Shown here: positions 20,964-32,119 of the stretch, piece after piece | How the letters are laid out: each line of letters starts with the position of its first letter | Position numbering within the stretch: the first letter of the stretch is position 1 | NCBI GenBank assembly: GCA_020796225.1 | Contig: CM036760.1 | Location: 3,662,501 to 3,726,500, forward strand | DNA from: Arion vulgaris | Taxonomy: Eukaryota > Mollusca > Gastropoda > Stylommatophora > Arionidae | Reading direction: 5' to 3' | DNA: 64,000 nucleotides | Position numbers and translations under genes: made by a program | The notes under the pieces: generated by a model | Told to the model about the DNA's origin: nothing | The model's database searches: none | What the model saw: the letters and a program-made list of their open reading frames with translations, nothing else

Positions 20964-21851
20964 TGTAACAGACCAGCTGGTACAAGGCCCCAGAAAGGAA
21001 AGAAAACAATAAGACAAGGAGAAAGGAAATAGAATAGAAAAAAATACAACCCGTGAAATGGCTACAGAAAGGTCACCCGAACCACAGACACTCTCTTTAC
21101 ATAAAACATAAATGACTATAGAAAATAACACTAACTAGATAACAAAAGTTTCTGCTAAATTAGCAATGTATTAAGTCAACCCTCAGGAGTCCTCAGGGAC
21201 CCGCATTATAACAAGACAATTTATCGTCATAATACAATATATGCACAATTGGTAAATTATTACACCTAAATATACACAAGAAAGGTTTCAATTAAACATT
21301 AACACGCTATCCTAACACAATTGACCTAATTTAACACTCTAGTTCATTAACCCGTAATATTAAGCTTGTCCTAGAATTTGTCTTCATACTGGCTCAATTC
21401 TTCCACTGTAATTTGGAAAGTTACCGGCTGGCACTTTCTATAAAAGTTCTAAATATAGGAAAAATGTTCCTCTCGATCACTCTGAAATATATAGTGAAAA
21501 TGTTCCTCTCGATCACTCTAAATATATAGTGAAAATGTTCCTCTCGATCACTCTAAATATATAGTGAAAATGTTCCTCTCGATCACTCTGAAATATATAG
21601 TGAAAATGTTCCTCTCGATCTCTCTAAATATATATTGAAAATGTTCCTCTCATCACTCTTAAATATAGTGAGAATGTTCCTCTCGATCACTCTAAGTATA
21701 GGAAAAATGTTCCTCTCGATCACTCTAAATATATAGTGAAAATGTTCCTCTCGATCACTCTAAATATATAGTGAAAATGTTCCTCTCGAAACTCTAAATA
21801 TATAGTGAAAATGTTCCTCTCGAAACACTCTAAATATAGGAAAAATGTTCC
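20964..21851 (-). mobile_element. Terminal direct repeat, right copy (LTR-like)
   Basis: This is the partner of 14503..15366 in the same orientation, starting TGTAACAGACCAGCTGG. It differs by scattered single-base changes. On the minus strand it would be the 5' LTR of the element whose Gag-like region is at 18747..19735. Confidence 0.65.
21448..21851. repeat. 35/36-bp tandem array inside the right terminal repeat
   Basis: Same unit as 14990..15367 (AATGTTCCTCTCGATCACTC core), about eleven copies. Confidence 0.92.
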
Positions 21852-21940
21852 CACATTTATGCCCACAACAGAAAAACATCATTGGCCTTACAGTGAATTA
21901 AATACGAGTCTCCGGCATGAGAGCCGTGCTTAAAAAAAAT
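21851..21940 (-). mobile_element. SINE family H fragment
   Basis: TTTATGCCCACAACAGAA and the following block match 11508..11600. The head is decayed. It abuts the right terminal repeat. Confidence 0.4.
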
Positions 21941-22014
21941 ATCGGTTAATCTTCCATACTTGCGTGAGGTTTCCTGTGTAGCCAAGTATAGAATCACTGT
22001 CTTCTCTCAATTCA

Positions 22015-22960
22015 GGACGTATAAAGTGGATAAGAAGGGCGGTGTGGGGCCGGCGACCCCACACTGTTAAAAAAGATAGACAAACAGTTATAAAATCAGA
22101 AAAAAATCCACAAACAGCTCATAAAGATACGGATACCATATTGGTAGGGGTATGGAACAACTGTTGATGATGAAGGCCAAGGTGTAAGTCTACGGGAGAG
22201 CACAGACCTGACGGCCTGCATATGGACACCCAAGACCATGACATAACTTGCCTGCTGGAATGTCAGAACGAGGTAGGAAGCAGAAATGATTACCAAAAAT
22301 GCAGCCTAAAGCAAACTTGGCAATATTCTAGAAATATAATATTTACGACATAGATGTCTAATTTGACATTGTGCAGTTTGTAGTTAAATGGGACTGAGAT
22401 AAGACAAGTGCAGCAATTTAAATACCTCGGAGTCCTGGTAACATCAGATGGCAGATGCAGATCAGAAATAAAGAACAGAATAGGGCATGCGAAAACATCT
22501 TTCCTGAAAATGAGAAATATTATCTGCAACAAGTCCTTGTCAATTCCGATCAGAATGCGAGTTATTCAGTGCTACATAGAACCAATACTGACATACAAAT
22601 CTCTGAGGGCTACAGAAATATGGTTTTACAGAAGAATGATGAGAATCCCATGGACTACTAAATTGACTAATGTGCAGGTGTTGAATGAGATCAAAACACA
22701 GAGAAAGCTTATTATCAATATAAGAAAGAGGCAGTCATCGTTTTTCGGGCATGTGATGAGTAGGGGAGGTTTGAAACACATCGTGACAACCGGTAAAATC
22801 GAGGGTAGACGAGCCAGAGGAAGACAGAGAGAGGAAATTTTGGATAGCCTGACTTCATGCACGGTAGAGCGTCAAAATCTGAGTTGATAGCAAACACCAA
22901 AGATAGAGATTTGTGGAGATCAATGATCGCCTACTCCAGCCGGCACCTGATGATGATGAT
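22015..22960 (+). pseudogene. LINE family C with an internal deletion
   Basis: A short 5' piece reads WNVRTR near 22257, the start motif of the LINE apurinic-like endonuclease domain. It is followed directly by the C-terminal part: QQFKYLGVLVTSDGRCRSEI (22410), YIEPILTYKS, WFYRRMMRIPW, IRKRQSSFFGHVMSRGG, GRRARGRQREEILDSLTSC (to 22860), then DLWRSMIAYSSRH. Most of the endonuclease and all reverse-transcriptase catalytic motifs are lost. The motif order matches vertebrate and invertebrate RTE/CR1-type proteins often annotated as craniofacial development protein 2-like. Confidence 0.8.
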
Positions 22961-23167
22961 AACAGTTTGCAGTACGTGTGTAACAATTAAAAATAATTGT
23001 TCCGTTAATGCTTGATACCTTTTTCTCATGGAGTCATAAATACGTGCTTGGTTTCCTTATTCCAGCTTGTGTGCTCGTTGCATGAATTCTGATAACGATC
23101 ATTAGTTTTCAAAGATCCCACTTTTCATAATATTGATGTGATCAGCTATGAATCTAGAATGAAAAAT

Positions 23168-23432
23168 CGCCCGAGTGGTTACCGGGCCCAAATTTGGGGT
23201 GTAAATAATAGAACCACTGTTACCTGCCACGTGTGTCGTAAGAGGCGAGTAGTGAGGTCTGGCAGAATTCGGATGCACGTGTCCTAAACGTGTAGAAGTC
23301 TATGCGTTTAGGGGCCTACCAAACCAATGTGCAACGTATACACGTTCTTGGCAAAGATCAAACATATCACAAAGAGTGATTATAATTGGTCGTAAAGAAC
23401 GAACGCACAGAAAAAGAGAAGAATGACAAATC
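23168..23432 (+). mobile_element. SINE family D copy
   Basis: It starts CGCCCGAGTGGTTACCGGGC, has the core CACGTGTGTCGTAAGAGGCG, the GTGCAACGTATACACGTTC block and a GAAAAAGAGAAGAA tail. Confidence 0.82.
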
Positions 23433-23529
23433 ATTTACAAAGAAGAGAGATAACTCTAGATAATTTAAGTTCATAAACTTTTAGTTATTTTGTCCCCTGC
23501 AATAATTGAAAACTAACAACAAAAGATAG

Positions 23530-24150
23530 TTTGATCATCGAAGAAAGTGGAAAATATGAACAGTTTTGAATATCTTGGTTCACTACTATAACAGATGGAA
23601 ATGGGAGGACGGAAATTAAAAGAAGAACAAACATGGCTGCAATACAAATAAATAACTAAAAACAGTATGGAACAGAACTGAAAAGAAAACAAAGATCAGA
23701 ATACTAAGAGTATGCATATTCCCAGTGACAACGTATGGGTGTGAAATATGGACATTTAATAAGTTAGCGGAAAAACATATAAGTGCTTTTGAATACAAGT
23801 GTTACAGAAGAGTCCTTCGTATAACTTGGACAGAGAAGAGAACAAATAGATCTATACAGAAAGAACTCAAAATCAAAGAAAACTGGCTGATGCTATAAAA
23901 AAGATAAAAAAGAGAAAATTGAAGTATTTTGGACATATAAAAAGACATGAAGAGCTGGAGAAGACCATCATGGAAGGAGGCATACCGGCAAAGAGAAGAA
24001 GAGGTAGACCACGGAGAAGATGGATTCGGATGTAACTGATGGTTTGAGCATGACGGCTGCAGAGACAGGACATCTGGCCTACGAGAGAGAGAAATTCCGA
24101 AGGACTGTGAAGGTAGTAAAGTTCTGCTCAGGACAAGCTATTTGATGATG
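23530..24150 (+). pseudogene. LINE family D, C-terminal reverse-transcriptase region, frameshifted
   Basis: Reading across several frames gives FEYLGSLL, then TEIKRRTNMAAIQ, TTYGCEIWTFNKLAEKHI, YKCYRRVLRITWTEKRTN, then GRPRRRW-like and DGLSMTAAETGHLA. The same ending is found at 57175..57435 and 60440..60595. The catalytic FADD box lies upstream of the preserved part. Dead copy. Confidence 0.72.
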
Positions 24151-24169
24151 ATCTACAGCAGAATGAATA

Positions 24170-24191
24170 TATATATATATATATATATATA
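24170..24191. repeat. AT dinucleotide microsatellite
   Basis: About eleven AT units directly after the LINE end at 24150. Confidence 0.95.
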
Positions 24192-24399
24192 ATAAGTGTG
24201 TATCTTGCTCCTTGTTAGAGATTAGATAGGAAGCTATTCTTGGGCTTCTGGGTAACGGGTTGTATAATTTGTCGTCACGTAGTGTTCAAATCGATTTTCT
24301 AAAAATAGTATCACCTAAAAGTGTTATCATAACCTTACCAGAACTTGGGCCTGCGTGGTGATGTCTGAACCTGACTTAGTTCAAATCATGATTGATTGA

Positions 24400-24600
24400 T
24401 TGATAGGACCATCATCATTGCACTTTGATGAGTAATATTGTGTACTCCGATCTCTTTCTTACACAAGTAGATATCAACAGCAGTGCTCCGCAGCACTGGC
24501 GAGGTTCCCTGATGTAATTTTGAAGATGGTGAAAATATTTTGCCTGGGCAGCGGCTTTCCAGCCTGCTCTTCTCGATGTTGAATTCCAAGGGTTCTGTTA
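24400..24600. mobile_element. Repeat family I copy
   Basis: The segment from GACCATCATCATTGC to the block TTTTGAAGATGGTGAAAATA and GGGCAGCGGCTTTCCAGC recurs at 52215..52620, where one part has become a tandem array. Class unknown. Confidence 0.6.
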
Positions 24601-24604
24601 GTGT

Positions 24605-25022
24605 TTAGTTCATAGTTCATAAGTACGGTTCCAACTTCACTGCAACGGGTCACCCCATAATTGCTCCGTTCCTGTGCCAATGAAAATCACAGAAATGCTA
24701 ACAACTGTGAAATGTTTCCTGTGTGAACTAATTCCAGAATGAAACAGCCGCGTGCCGCCACAAAAAGAAACCGGCACCGCATAAAATGCACATGGCCGTC
24801 GCTAATGTAGCAACACAAAACTGTTCATCACTTGAATTGCAATTCTTGTCGAAGGAAACATCAATCATGACAAAATCCAGTTTTCTACACTCGCAATATA
24901 ACTGCATACGGCAGATTGAGCTTGTTCGTCATAACCGCTGTCCACTATTTTCTGAATACACACAACAAACGCACGGTTGACACAGCAAAATGCATTCCAT
25001 GTAACAGTCATAGCTCACAGCG
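24605..25022 (-). mobile_element. Repeat family G copy
   Basis: It matches 2232..2650 and the reverse complement of 39930..40350, beginning TAGTTCATAGTTCATAAG. On the minus strand the 5' part is missing. Confidence 0.78.
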
Positions 25023-25094
25023 TTAGTTAGTGTTTAACAAAGTCCTAATCCCCCTCTTAGTGTAATAGCTCACTGTTAGTAAGTTTAACAGAGT

Positions 25095-25402
25095 CCTTGA
25101 ATCCCACCAGACACAGGAAAGAGATACAAAGGAGGTTTTTCACTAAAAGTATATTTGGACAAGATTTAACTCAGAGAAATAAGATCCATAGGTTGACAGA
25201 GTGTGGACACCAAAAGAAAGGGCTTACTGAACGCACAGGAACAAATAAAGAAAGGAAGGCTTTAGATAAGATGGAAAACTGGAGATTGTTGGAGACAGAG
25301 ATGAACAATATAAAGAAGAGCTGGAGGGAGCTGCAGGAGATAGATAAAGATAGGAAGACTTGGCATGAGTTGGTTGAGGGCCTATGCCCTAATCCAGGTT
25401 AA
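25095..25402 (+). pseudogene. LINE 3' coding end
   Basis: A frame containing ETEMNNIKKSWRELQEI and DRKTWHELVEGLCPNPG ends at 25402. The pattern (DRxxWxxLVxxLCP) is the extreme C-terminus of LINE polyproteins. The part before residue 55 has no clear assignment. Confidence 0.6.
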
Positions 25403-25547
25403 AAAGGCATGAGATAAAAGAGGTAGGTGTACACTACTTCCTGTTTCGGATATCCTGTTGTGTTCTGTACGTTTCTCTAGGTAAAGACAATATTCTGCTT
25501 CAATAAAAACGTCAGTTGGATTAGGAAAACGTTCCATCTGTGTGTTG

Positions 25548-25795
25548 TCAGGGCTCGCAAGGGAGCAAAGAATAGTAACACTGCGACCTACAAGTCATGT
25601 CGTAAGAGTCGACTGAGATAGGGGCCTAGGGAAGCCCTAATAAATAAAAACCGTCACAGAAATCGGATGTGTTATCCTACTTGTAGGTGCATAACTGACA
25701 CAACTTACAATCGCTCTTAGGCTCGGATTACATACAAGTCATAAAGAGTGGTCAACGAGTGGTCGATATGGAGCGTTGAAAGAAGAAGGAAAACA
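25548..25795 (+). mobile_element. SINE family E copy
   Basis: Core AAGTCATGTCGTAAGAGTCG, CGGATGTGTTATCCTAC block, then a GTGGTCGATATGGAGCG and GAAAGAAGAAGG tail. Confidence 0.8.
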
Positions 25796-25826
25796 TTTTC
25801 ATGGAAACAATTTGTTAATTTATTGG

Positions 25827-26040
25827 GTGATCTCTGTGACGAAGTGGTTAAGTAGTTTGTCTTGTCTACTGAAGGTCGTGGCTTCGAACGAGTGCAATAT
25901 TGTCCGGAGATCGCTAGGATTGTTATGAGATCTACGGAGCTCGTGATCTGTACAATACTCTCGGCAAGTGAGTACGATTTCTGCGGAGAGTGACCGAGTC
26001 ATATGGCAAAACCAGTGCAAGAAAGACCATCCTTCGTCTT
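25827..26040 (+). mobile_element. SINE family A copy that runs into a satellite
   Basis: The head is TCTCTGTGACGAAGTGG, followed by GTCGTGGCTTCGAAC (decayed B box), then the body and the tail CCATCCTTCGTCTTTGAACC. From about 26035 the tail passes without a break into the 14-bp and then 16-bp tandem array. Confidence 0.85.
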
Positions 26041-29000
26041 TGAACCGCTATGTCTGAACCGCTATGTCTGAACCGCTATGTCTGAACCGCTATGTGTGAA
26101 CCGCTATGTCTGAACCGCTATGTCTGAACTGCTATGTCTGAACCGCTTTGTTTCAACTACTTTGTCTGAACCGCTTTGTCTGAACTACTTTGTTTGAACT
26201 ACTTTGTTTGAACTACTTTGTTTGAACCGCTTTGTCTGAACTACTTTGTTTGAACTACTTTGTCTGAACCGCTTTGTCTAAACTGCTTTGTCTGAACCAC
26301 TTTGTCTTAAAACCGCTTTGTCTTAGAGCCGCTTTGTCTGAACCGCTTTATTTGAACCGCTTTATCTTAGAACCGCTTTATCTTAGAACCGCTTTATCTT
26401 AGAACCGCTTTATCTTAGAACCGCTTTATCTTAGAACCGCTTTATTTTAGAACCGCTTTATCTTAGAACCGCTTTATTTTAGAACCGCTTTATCTTAGAA
26501 CCGCTTTATCTTAGAACCGCTTTATCTTAGAACCGCTTTATCTTAGAACCGCTTTATCTTAGAACCGCTTTATTTTAGAACCGCTTTATCTTAGAACCGC
26601 TTTATCTTAGAACCGCTTTATCTTAGAACCGCTTTATCTTAGAACCGCTTTATCTTAGAACCGCTTTATCTTAGAACCGCTTTATTTTAGAACCGCTTTA
26701 TCTTAAACCGCTTTATCTTAGCCGCGAACCGCTTTATCTTTAGAACCGCTTTATCTTAGAATCGCTTTATCTTAGAACCGCTTTATCTTAGAACCGCTTT
26801 ATTTAGAACACTTATCTTGAATGCTTTATAACCTTTAGAACCGCTTTATCTTAGAACCGCTTTATCTTAGAACCGCTTTATCTTAGAACCGCTTTATCTT
26901 AGAACCGCTTTATCTTAGAACCGCTTAAGACCGCTTTATCTTAGAACCGCTTTATCTTAGAACCGCTTTATCTTAGAACCGCTTTATCTTAGAACCGCTT
27001 TATCTTAGAACCGCTTTATCTTAGAACCGCTTTATCTTAGAACCGCTTTATCTTAGAACAGCTTTATCTTAGAACCGCTTTATCTTAGAACCGCTTTATC
27101 TTAGAACCGCTTTATCTTAGAACCGCTTTATCTTAGAACCGCTTTATCTTAGAAACTAGACCCTTTATTTAGAACCGCTTTATTTAGAACCTTTGTCAGA
27201 ACCGCTTTATCTTAGAACCGCTTTATCTTAGAACCGCTTTATCTTAGAACCGCTTTATCTTAGAACCGCTTTATCTTAGAACCGCTTTATCTTAGAACCG
27301 CTTTATCTTAGAAACTGCTTTATCTAGAACCTTTATCAGAACCGCTTTATCTTAGAACCGCTTTATCTTAGAACCGCTTTATCTTAGAACCGCTTTATCT
27401 TAGAACCGCTTTATCTTCCAGAACCCCTTTATTTTAGAACCGCTTTATCTTAGAACCGCTTTATCTTAGAACGCTTTTCTTAGAACCTTTATCTTAGAAC
27501 CGCTTTATCTTAGAACGCTTATCTTAGAACCGCTTTATCTTAGAACCGCTTTATCTTAGAACCGCTTTATCTTAGAACCGCTTTATCTTAGAACCGCTTT
27601 ATCTTAGAACCGCTTTATCTTAGAACCGCTTTATCTTAGAACCGCTTTATCTTAGAACCGCTTTATCTTAGAACCGCTTTATCTTAGAACCGCTTATTGA
27701 GCTTTTCTTAGAACCGCTTTATCTTAGAACCGCTTTATCTTAGAACCGCTTTATCTTAGAACCTTATCTAGAACCCTTTATCTAAACTTTTTAGAACCGC
27801 TTTATCTTAGAACCGCTTATCTTAGAACCGCTTTATCTTAGAAACGCTTTATCTAGAACGCTTTATCTTAGAACCGCTTTATCTTAGAACCGCTTTATTT
27901 TAGAACCGCTTTGTCTTAGAACCGCTTTATCTTAGAACCGCTTTATCTTAGAACCGCTTTATCTTAGAACCGCTTTGTCTTAGAACCGCTTTATCTTAGA
28001 ACCGCTTTGTCTTAGAACCGCTTTATCTTAGAACCGCTTTGTCTTAGAACCGCTTTATCTTAGAACCGCTTTATTTTAGAACCGCTTTATTTTAGAACCG
28101 CTTTATCTTAGAACCGCTTTATTTTAGAACCGCTTTATCTTAGAACTGCTTTATCTTAGAACCGCTTTATCTTAGAACCGCTTTATCTTAGAACCGCTTT
28201 GTCTTAGAACCGCTTTATCTTAGAACCGCTTTATCTTAGAACCGCTTTATCTTAGAACCGCTTTATTTTAGAACCGCTTTATTTTAGAACCGCTTTATCT
28301 TAGAACCGCTTTATCTTAGAACCGCTTTATCTTAGAACCGCTTTATCTTAGAACAGCTTTATCTTAGAACCGCTTTATCTTAGAACCGCTTTTCTTAGAA
28401 CCTTTATCTTAGAACCGCTTTATCTTAGAACCGCTTTATCTTAGAACCGCTTTATCTTAGAACCGCTTTATCTTAGAACCGCTTTATTTTAGAACCGCTT
28501 TATCTTAGAACCGCTTTATCTTAGAACCGCTTTGTCTTAGAACCGCTTTATCTTAGAACCGCTTTATCTAGAACGCTTTAGAACCCTTTCTTAGAACCGC
28601 TTTATCTTAGAACCGCTTTATCTTAGAACCTTTTCTTAGAACCGCTTTATCTTAGAACCGCTTTATCTTAGAACCGCTTTATCTTAGAACCGCTTTATCT
28701 TAGAACTTATCTAGAACCGCTTTATCTTAGAACATCAACCTTTATCTTAGAACCGCTTTATCTTAGAACGCTTATCTTGAACGTTATCTAGAACCGCTTT
28801 ATCTAGAACCTTATCAACTTTATTTAGAACCGCTTTATCTTAGAACCGCTTTATCTTAGAACCGCTTTATCTTAGAACCGCTTTATCTTAGAACCGCTTT
28901 ATCTTAGAACCGCTTTATCTTAGAACCTTTATTAGAACCGCTTTTCTTAGAACGTTTCTTAGAACCGCTTTATCTTAGAACCGCTTTATCTTAGAACCCT

Positions 29001-29427
29001 TTTCTTAGAACCGCTTATAGAACCGCTTGTCTAGAACCGCTTTATCTTAGAACCGCTTTGTCTTAGAACCGCTTTATCTTAGAACCGCTTTATTTTAGAA
29101 CCGCTTTATTTTAGAACCGCTTTATCTTAGAACCGCTTTATTTTAGAACCGCTTTATCTTAGAACCGCTTTATCTTAGAACCGCTTTATCTTAGAACCGC
29201 TTTATCTTAGAACCGCTTTGTCTTAGAACCGCTTTATCTTAGAACCGCTTTGTCTTAGAACCGCTTTATCTTAGAACCGCTTTATTTAGAACGCTTTATT
29301 TAGAACCGCTTTATCAGAACAGCTTTATCTAGAACCCTTTATCTTAGAACCGCTTTATCTAAACTGCTTTGTCTGAACCGCTTTGTATTTGAACGGCTTT
29401 GTATTTGAACCGTTTTGTCTTAGAAAA
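26035..29427. repeat. 3.4-kb satellite, 14-bp units at the edges, 16-bp units in the core
   Basis: The left edge has TATGTCTGAACCGC then TTTGTCTGAACCGC units (14 bp). From about 26360 to 29330 the unit is TTTATCTTAGAACCGC (16 bp), roughly 190 copies. The right edge returns to TTTGTCTGAACCGC and TTTGTATTTGAACGGC. Clusters of short deletions interrupt the core (for example near 26810, 27150, 27480, 27770, 28730..28810, 28930..29030). No frame stays open. Confidence 0.97.
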
Positions 29428-29602
29428 TCCTCTACTCCTTTCTTGAGTGCTAATTTGAATATTTAAACTATACCCAAATTCAGTTGTACACTGTTCGACA
29501 TACTTGTTTCAATGTAACCAAGTGTGTTTCTGGAAGTTTTGCACGCTGATTCCAAGATGTGTTTACGTACGTTCATGTCACGTACCGTTCAAATAAATGA
29601 AT

Positions 29603-29900
29603 CCGTACAACACATCATAGATTATCACAACATCAAATACAACCGTCATGTTACTGTAATAACAACAAGTGTTCTAGACGTACAACACATCAAATACAAC
29701 CGTCATGTTACTGTAATAACAACAAGTGTTCTAGACGTACAACACATCAAATACAACCGTCATGTTACTGTAATAACAACAAGTGTTCTAGACGTACAAC
29801 ACATCAAATACAACCGTCATGTTACTGTAATAACAACAAGTGTTCTAGACGTAAAACACATCAAATACAACCGTCATGTTACTAATAACAAAAGTGTTCT
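29603..29900 (+). repeat. 57-bp tandem array, about 5 units, read-through frame
   Basis: The units start ACAACACATCAAATACAACC and repeat every 57 bp, that is 19 codons, so a frame of 151 codons (29524..29979) crosses the array with the repeated peptide HIKYNRHVTVITTSVLDVQ. Period divisible by three explains the open frame; no domain is recognised. Confidence 0.9.
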
Positions 29901-29984
29901 AATAAACAATCAAATACAAGCGTCTGATAGAACAGGTGCTAGAATTGTTGCAAAATATGATGCAATAGTTAAGGGCTAGCGACT

Positions 29985-30375
29985 GCATCTCTTTTTTAAC
30001 AGCCATCTTGCATGACAAATTCAGTCACAGTTTTAATGCGTGTCTTGTACCTTGTCATTGGAAGATATCTTGCAAGTGTGTCAAATCTGCTAACCCATTT
30101 TGTTACGTGGGGTTTGAGAATGAGAATAAGGTATTTTTTTTAAGAACCACAGGGGAAGCAACGGAAGCCAATGAATATGAGCAATAAATAGATAGCGTAC
30201 AAGTATTAGGAGCTTCCGGAAAAACAGACGACTCGAACTACTTATCCTTATTTCTTACTGCACCCATTGCCTAGCCCTGGAAATACGATCGCTTTTACAC
30301 AACCAGTCAGCTATTTAAAAATAGCTTTACTGAGTAGTGTATTTTACAAACGCTTCTTTTTTTTATAGACACAGA
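29985..30375. other. Unassigned DNA
   Basis: No supported feature. Confidence 0.45.
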
Positions 30376-30379
30376 ATAA

Positions 30380-30925
30380 TCAGGTATGGTTCGATCGAAC
30401 AGTGTTTGCACAAACACATGCTATAAGCTTATTGTGCTTGTTGTACGCCAAAGACGCAGCAGAGACAATTCACTGAATATGTCGGGTTATTCTTTAGTGG
30501 TTATTGAGGTGATGCCATTGTACTCCGGGCAGACCCATAGGGCGTTTAGTCTCTCCCCACAGTTATCAAAGGGTATGCATACTGATGATTCATGTGGTTC
30601 GCTGGTTAAACTCATTCCTCACTCTGTCACTCAGGCATCCAGTTCTAATTGTTCGACGGGTAGACTCCACACTCCTTAAATCGCTGGATATATTCGACAT
30701 TTATTTTGGTGTCTTCATTGAACAGACAGTCGCGAAGAGACCGAAGAACATCCCCCTTATCCATCTTCAATTTCCCGACAATCAATGCTGTTGATGCCAG
30801 ACTGTCCACTCTCTCATTGCCACAAACACTCTCATGCCTAGGACAGTATATCCACGTAAGTGGATTTGTCAGGAAATCATACCACCAAAAATTTGGTTCT
30901 AGAAGAAGGGGGAGGGGGTTCAAAA
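30380..30925 (-). pseudogene. RNase H-type LINE (family H), 3' coding end
   Basis: The minus-strand frame has WIYCPRHESVCGNERVDSLA, matching the C-terminal RNase H signature WxPGHxGxxGNExAD with Pro-Gly-His altered to Pro-Arg-His. KMDKGDVLRSLRDC follows. Farther on, in another frame, LNALWVCPEYNGITS matches a family C-terminus. Copies at 36740 and 62920 retain VPGxAG. RNase H removes the RNA strand during reverse transcription; this copy is decayed. Confidence 0.75.
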
Positions 30926-31012
30926 TAAAAGGTGTGTGCCACTCGCTTGTTGCAGAAACTGTGGGGAATCTTCAAAATGGACGATGTATGCTGTATGCAT
31001 ACAGTTGGGCGA

Positions 31013-31605
31013 GAGCTGAAATAGTGTAGTTGTTAGTGAACTTGCTTCTTATGCCAGCGTTCATGGTTCAATTCTACAGTGGGAGTGAAATATTTTTCCG
31101 ACCGTAACGGCTCCAGGTCGACTCAGCATTAATTGAGTACCAGTAAAAGCACTGATAATTTTTTTTTTTTTTTTTCTTTCGTCCGCTTTCAACTCAGACG
31201 AAGTTTCATCTCTGAAACTGATTTTTGATTGAAAATCCGTTTTTCCAATTTCTTACAATGGCAGCAGCGTGCACATTGTAAATTACTTTACACTGGCAGC
31301 CGTGTGCTCAATGTACTCGTAATTAGTATTCCTCGCCATACAGGCAGATTTTCTCCGATTTCAGAGGTACTCACGTTATCGTCCTGAGTAAGACCAGGGG
31401 ATTCGAACAAATGCCGGACAGTAGGTTCGAACCCGAGCTATGAGGCGTCTCACAGCTAGCAGACCGAGCTACTATCAACTACTCTAGGCAGTCCCCCAAA
31501 CTGATAAGTAAAGGTGGTCGGCGTGATGTTGACCATCGAAGGCCGATAGTTAATGAAAAATACGGGCCTAACATCGTATTATCCAATATACCTCGAGATA
31601 TAAAC
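31013..31605 (+). mobile_element. SINE family C copy interrupted by another SINE
   Basis: The head and middle (CATGGTTCAATTCTACAGTGG, TTTTTCCGACCGTAACGGC) are at 31013..31158; the tail (AAGTAAAGGTGGTCGGCGTG ... CCTCGAGATATA) is at 31508..31605. The gap is the element at 31159..31499. The uninterrupted copy at 49862 shows the original order. Confidence 0.82.
31159..31499 (-). mobile_element. Nested SINE with poly-A tail and 8-bp target duplication
   Basis: The plus strand begins with a run of T, so the element is on the minus strand with a poly-A tail. Direct copies of ACTGATAA flank it (31151..31158 and 31500..31507). Its minus-strand head starts near 31495 with a tRNA-like region containing the B-box-like GGGTTCGAACC. 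It does not match the other SINE families here. Confidence 0.82.
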
Positions 31606-31994
31606 ACGCTCTTTTACTTTTTTAAAAATAAGTTGGAGGTCTTTCAAAGATTACATTACAGATTCCTACATTGGTTTTTACAACAATCATTCAACGAAAA
31701 ATAAGAACGGTATTGTGTATCTAAATATTTCATCCTGTCTGTGATCAGTGTCTCATTCGGCTAATTTGCAGATGAACACACATCGGAGTCCCACATCATC
31801 AGTCAATAAGAAATGAACTATCTTATAAGAGACCTTCATCTTTCAAAACTGTCAGCGTCCCAACTCTAAGGATGGAATTTTAGTAAAAGAAATAAAGTTA
31901 CATGTTTCAGAGAAAGTGAGACCTATAATTTTGTACTGGTTGTGACGACATGGTTTATTGCAATGACATAGGAAGGTTACTTCAGTAACTTGGA

Positions 31995-32098
31995 TTAATG
32001 GCGAAACACGTAAAGACAAAGTACTGTAGTTTTACCAAATACAAAAACAATAGCAATACACAACAACGTTTCGACCAAAAGGCCTTTATCAAGCAAAA
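31995..32098 (-). mobile_element. Terminal fragment with degenerate hammerhead-like motif (Penelope-like?)
   Basis: The segment matches 63568..63665. On the minus strand it reads TTGATAA, a hairpin GGCC-TTTT-GGTC, then GAAAC. This order recalls the hammerhead ribozyme core (CUGANGA, stem II, GAAAC) reported at the ends of Penelope-like elements. No Penelope reverse transcriptase is seen here. Confidence 0.5.
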
Positions 32099-32119
32099 TA
32101 AAGACATTAAGAATTATGA

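Noticed and set aside
14503..21851. An exogenous or endogenous retrovirus
   Set aside because: No pol, env or protease sequence is present. Only LTR-like repeats and a Gag-like fragment are seen.
26035..29427. CRISPR-like array
   Set aside because: Units are contiguous 14-16-bp repeats without unique spacers, and the DNA is eukaryotic.
29524..29979. A 151-codon gene
   Set aside because: The middle is five copies of a 57-bp (19-codon) array; the ends have no recognisable domain.
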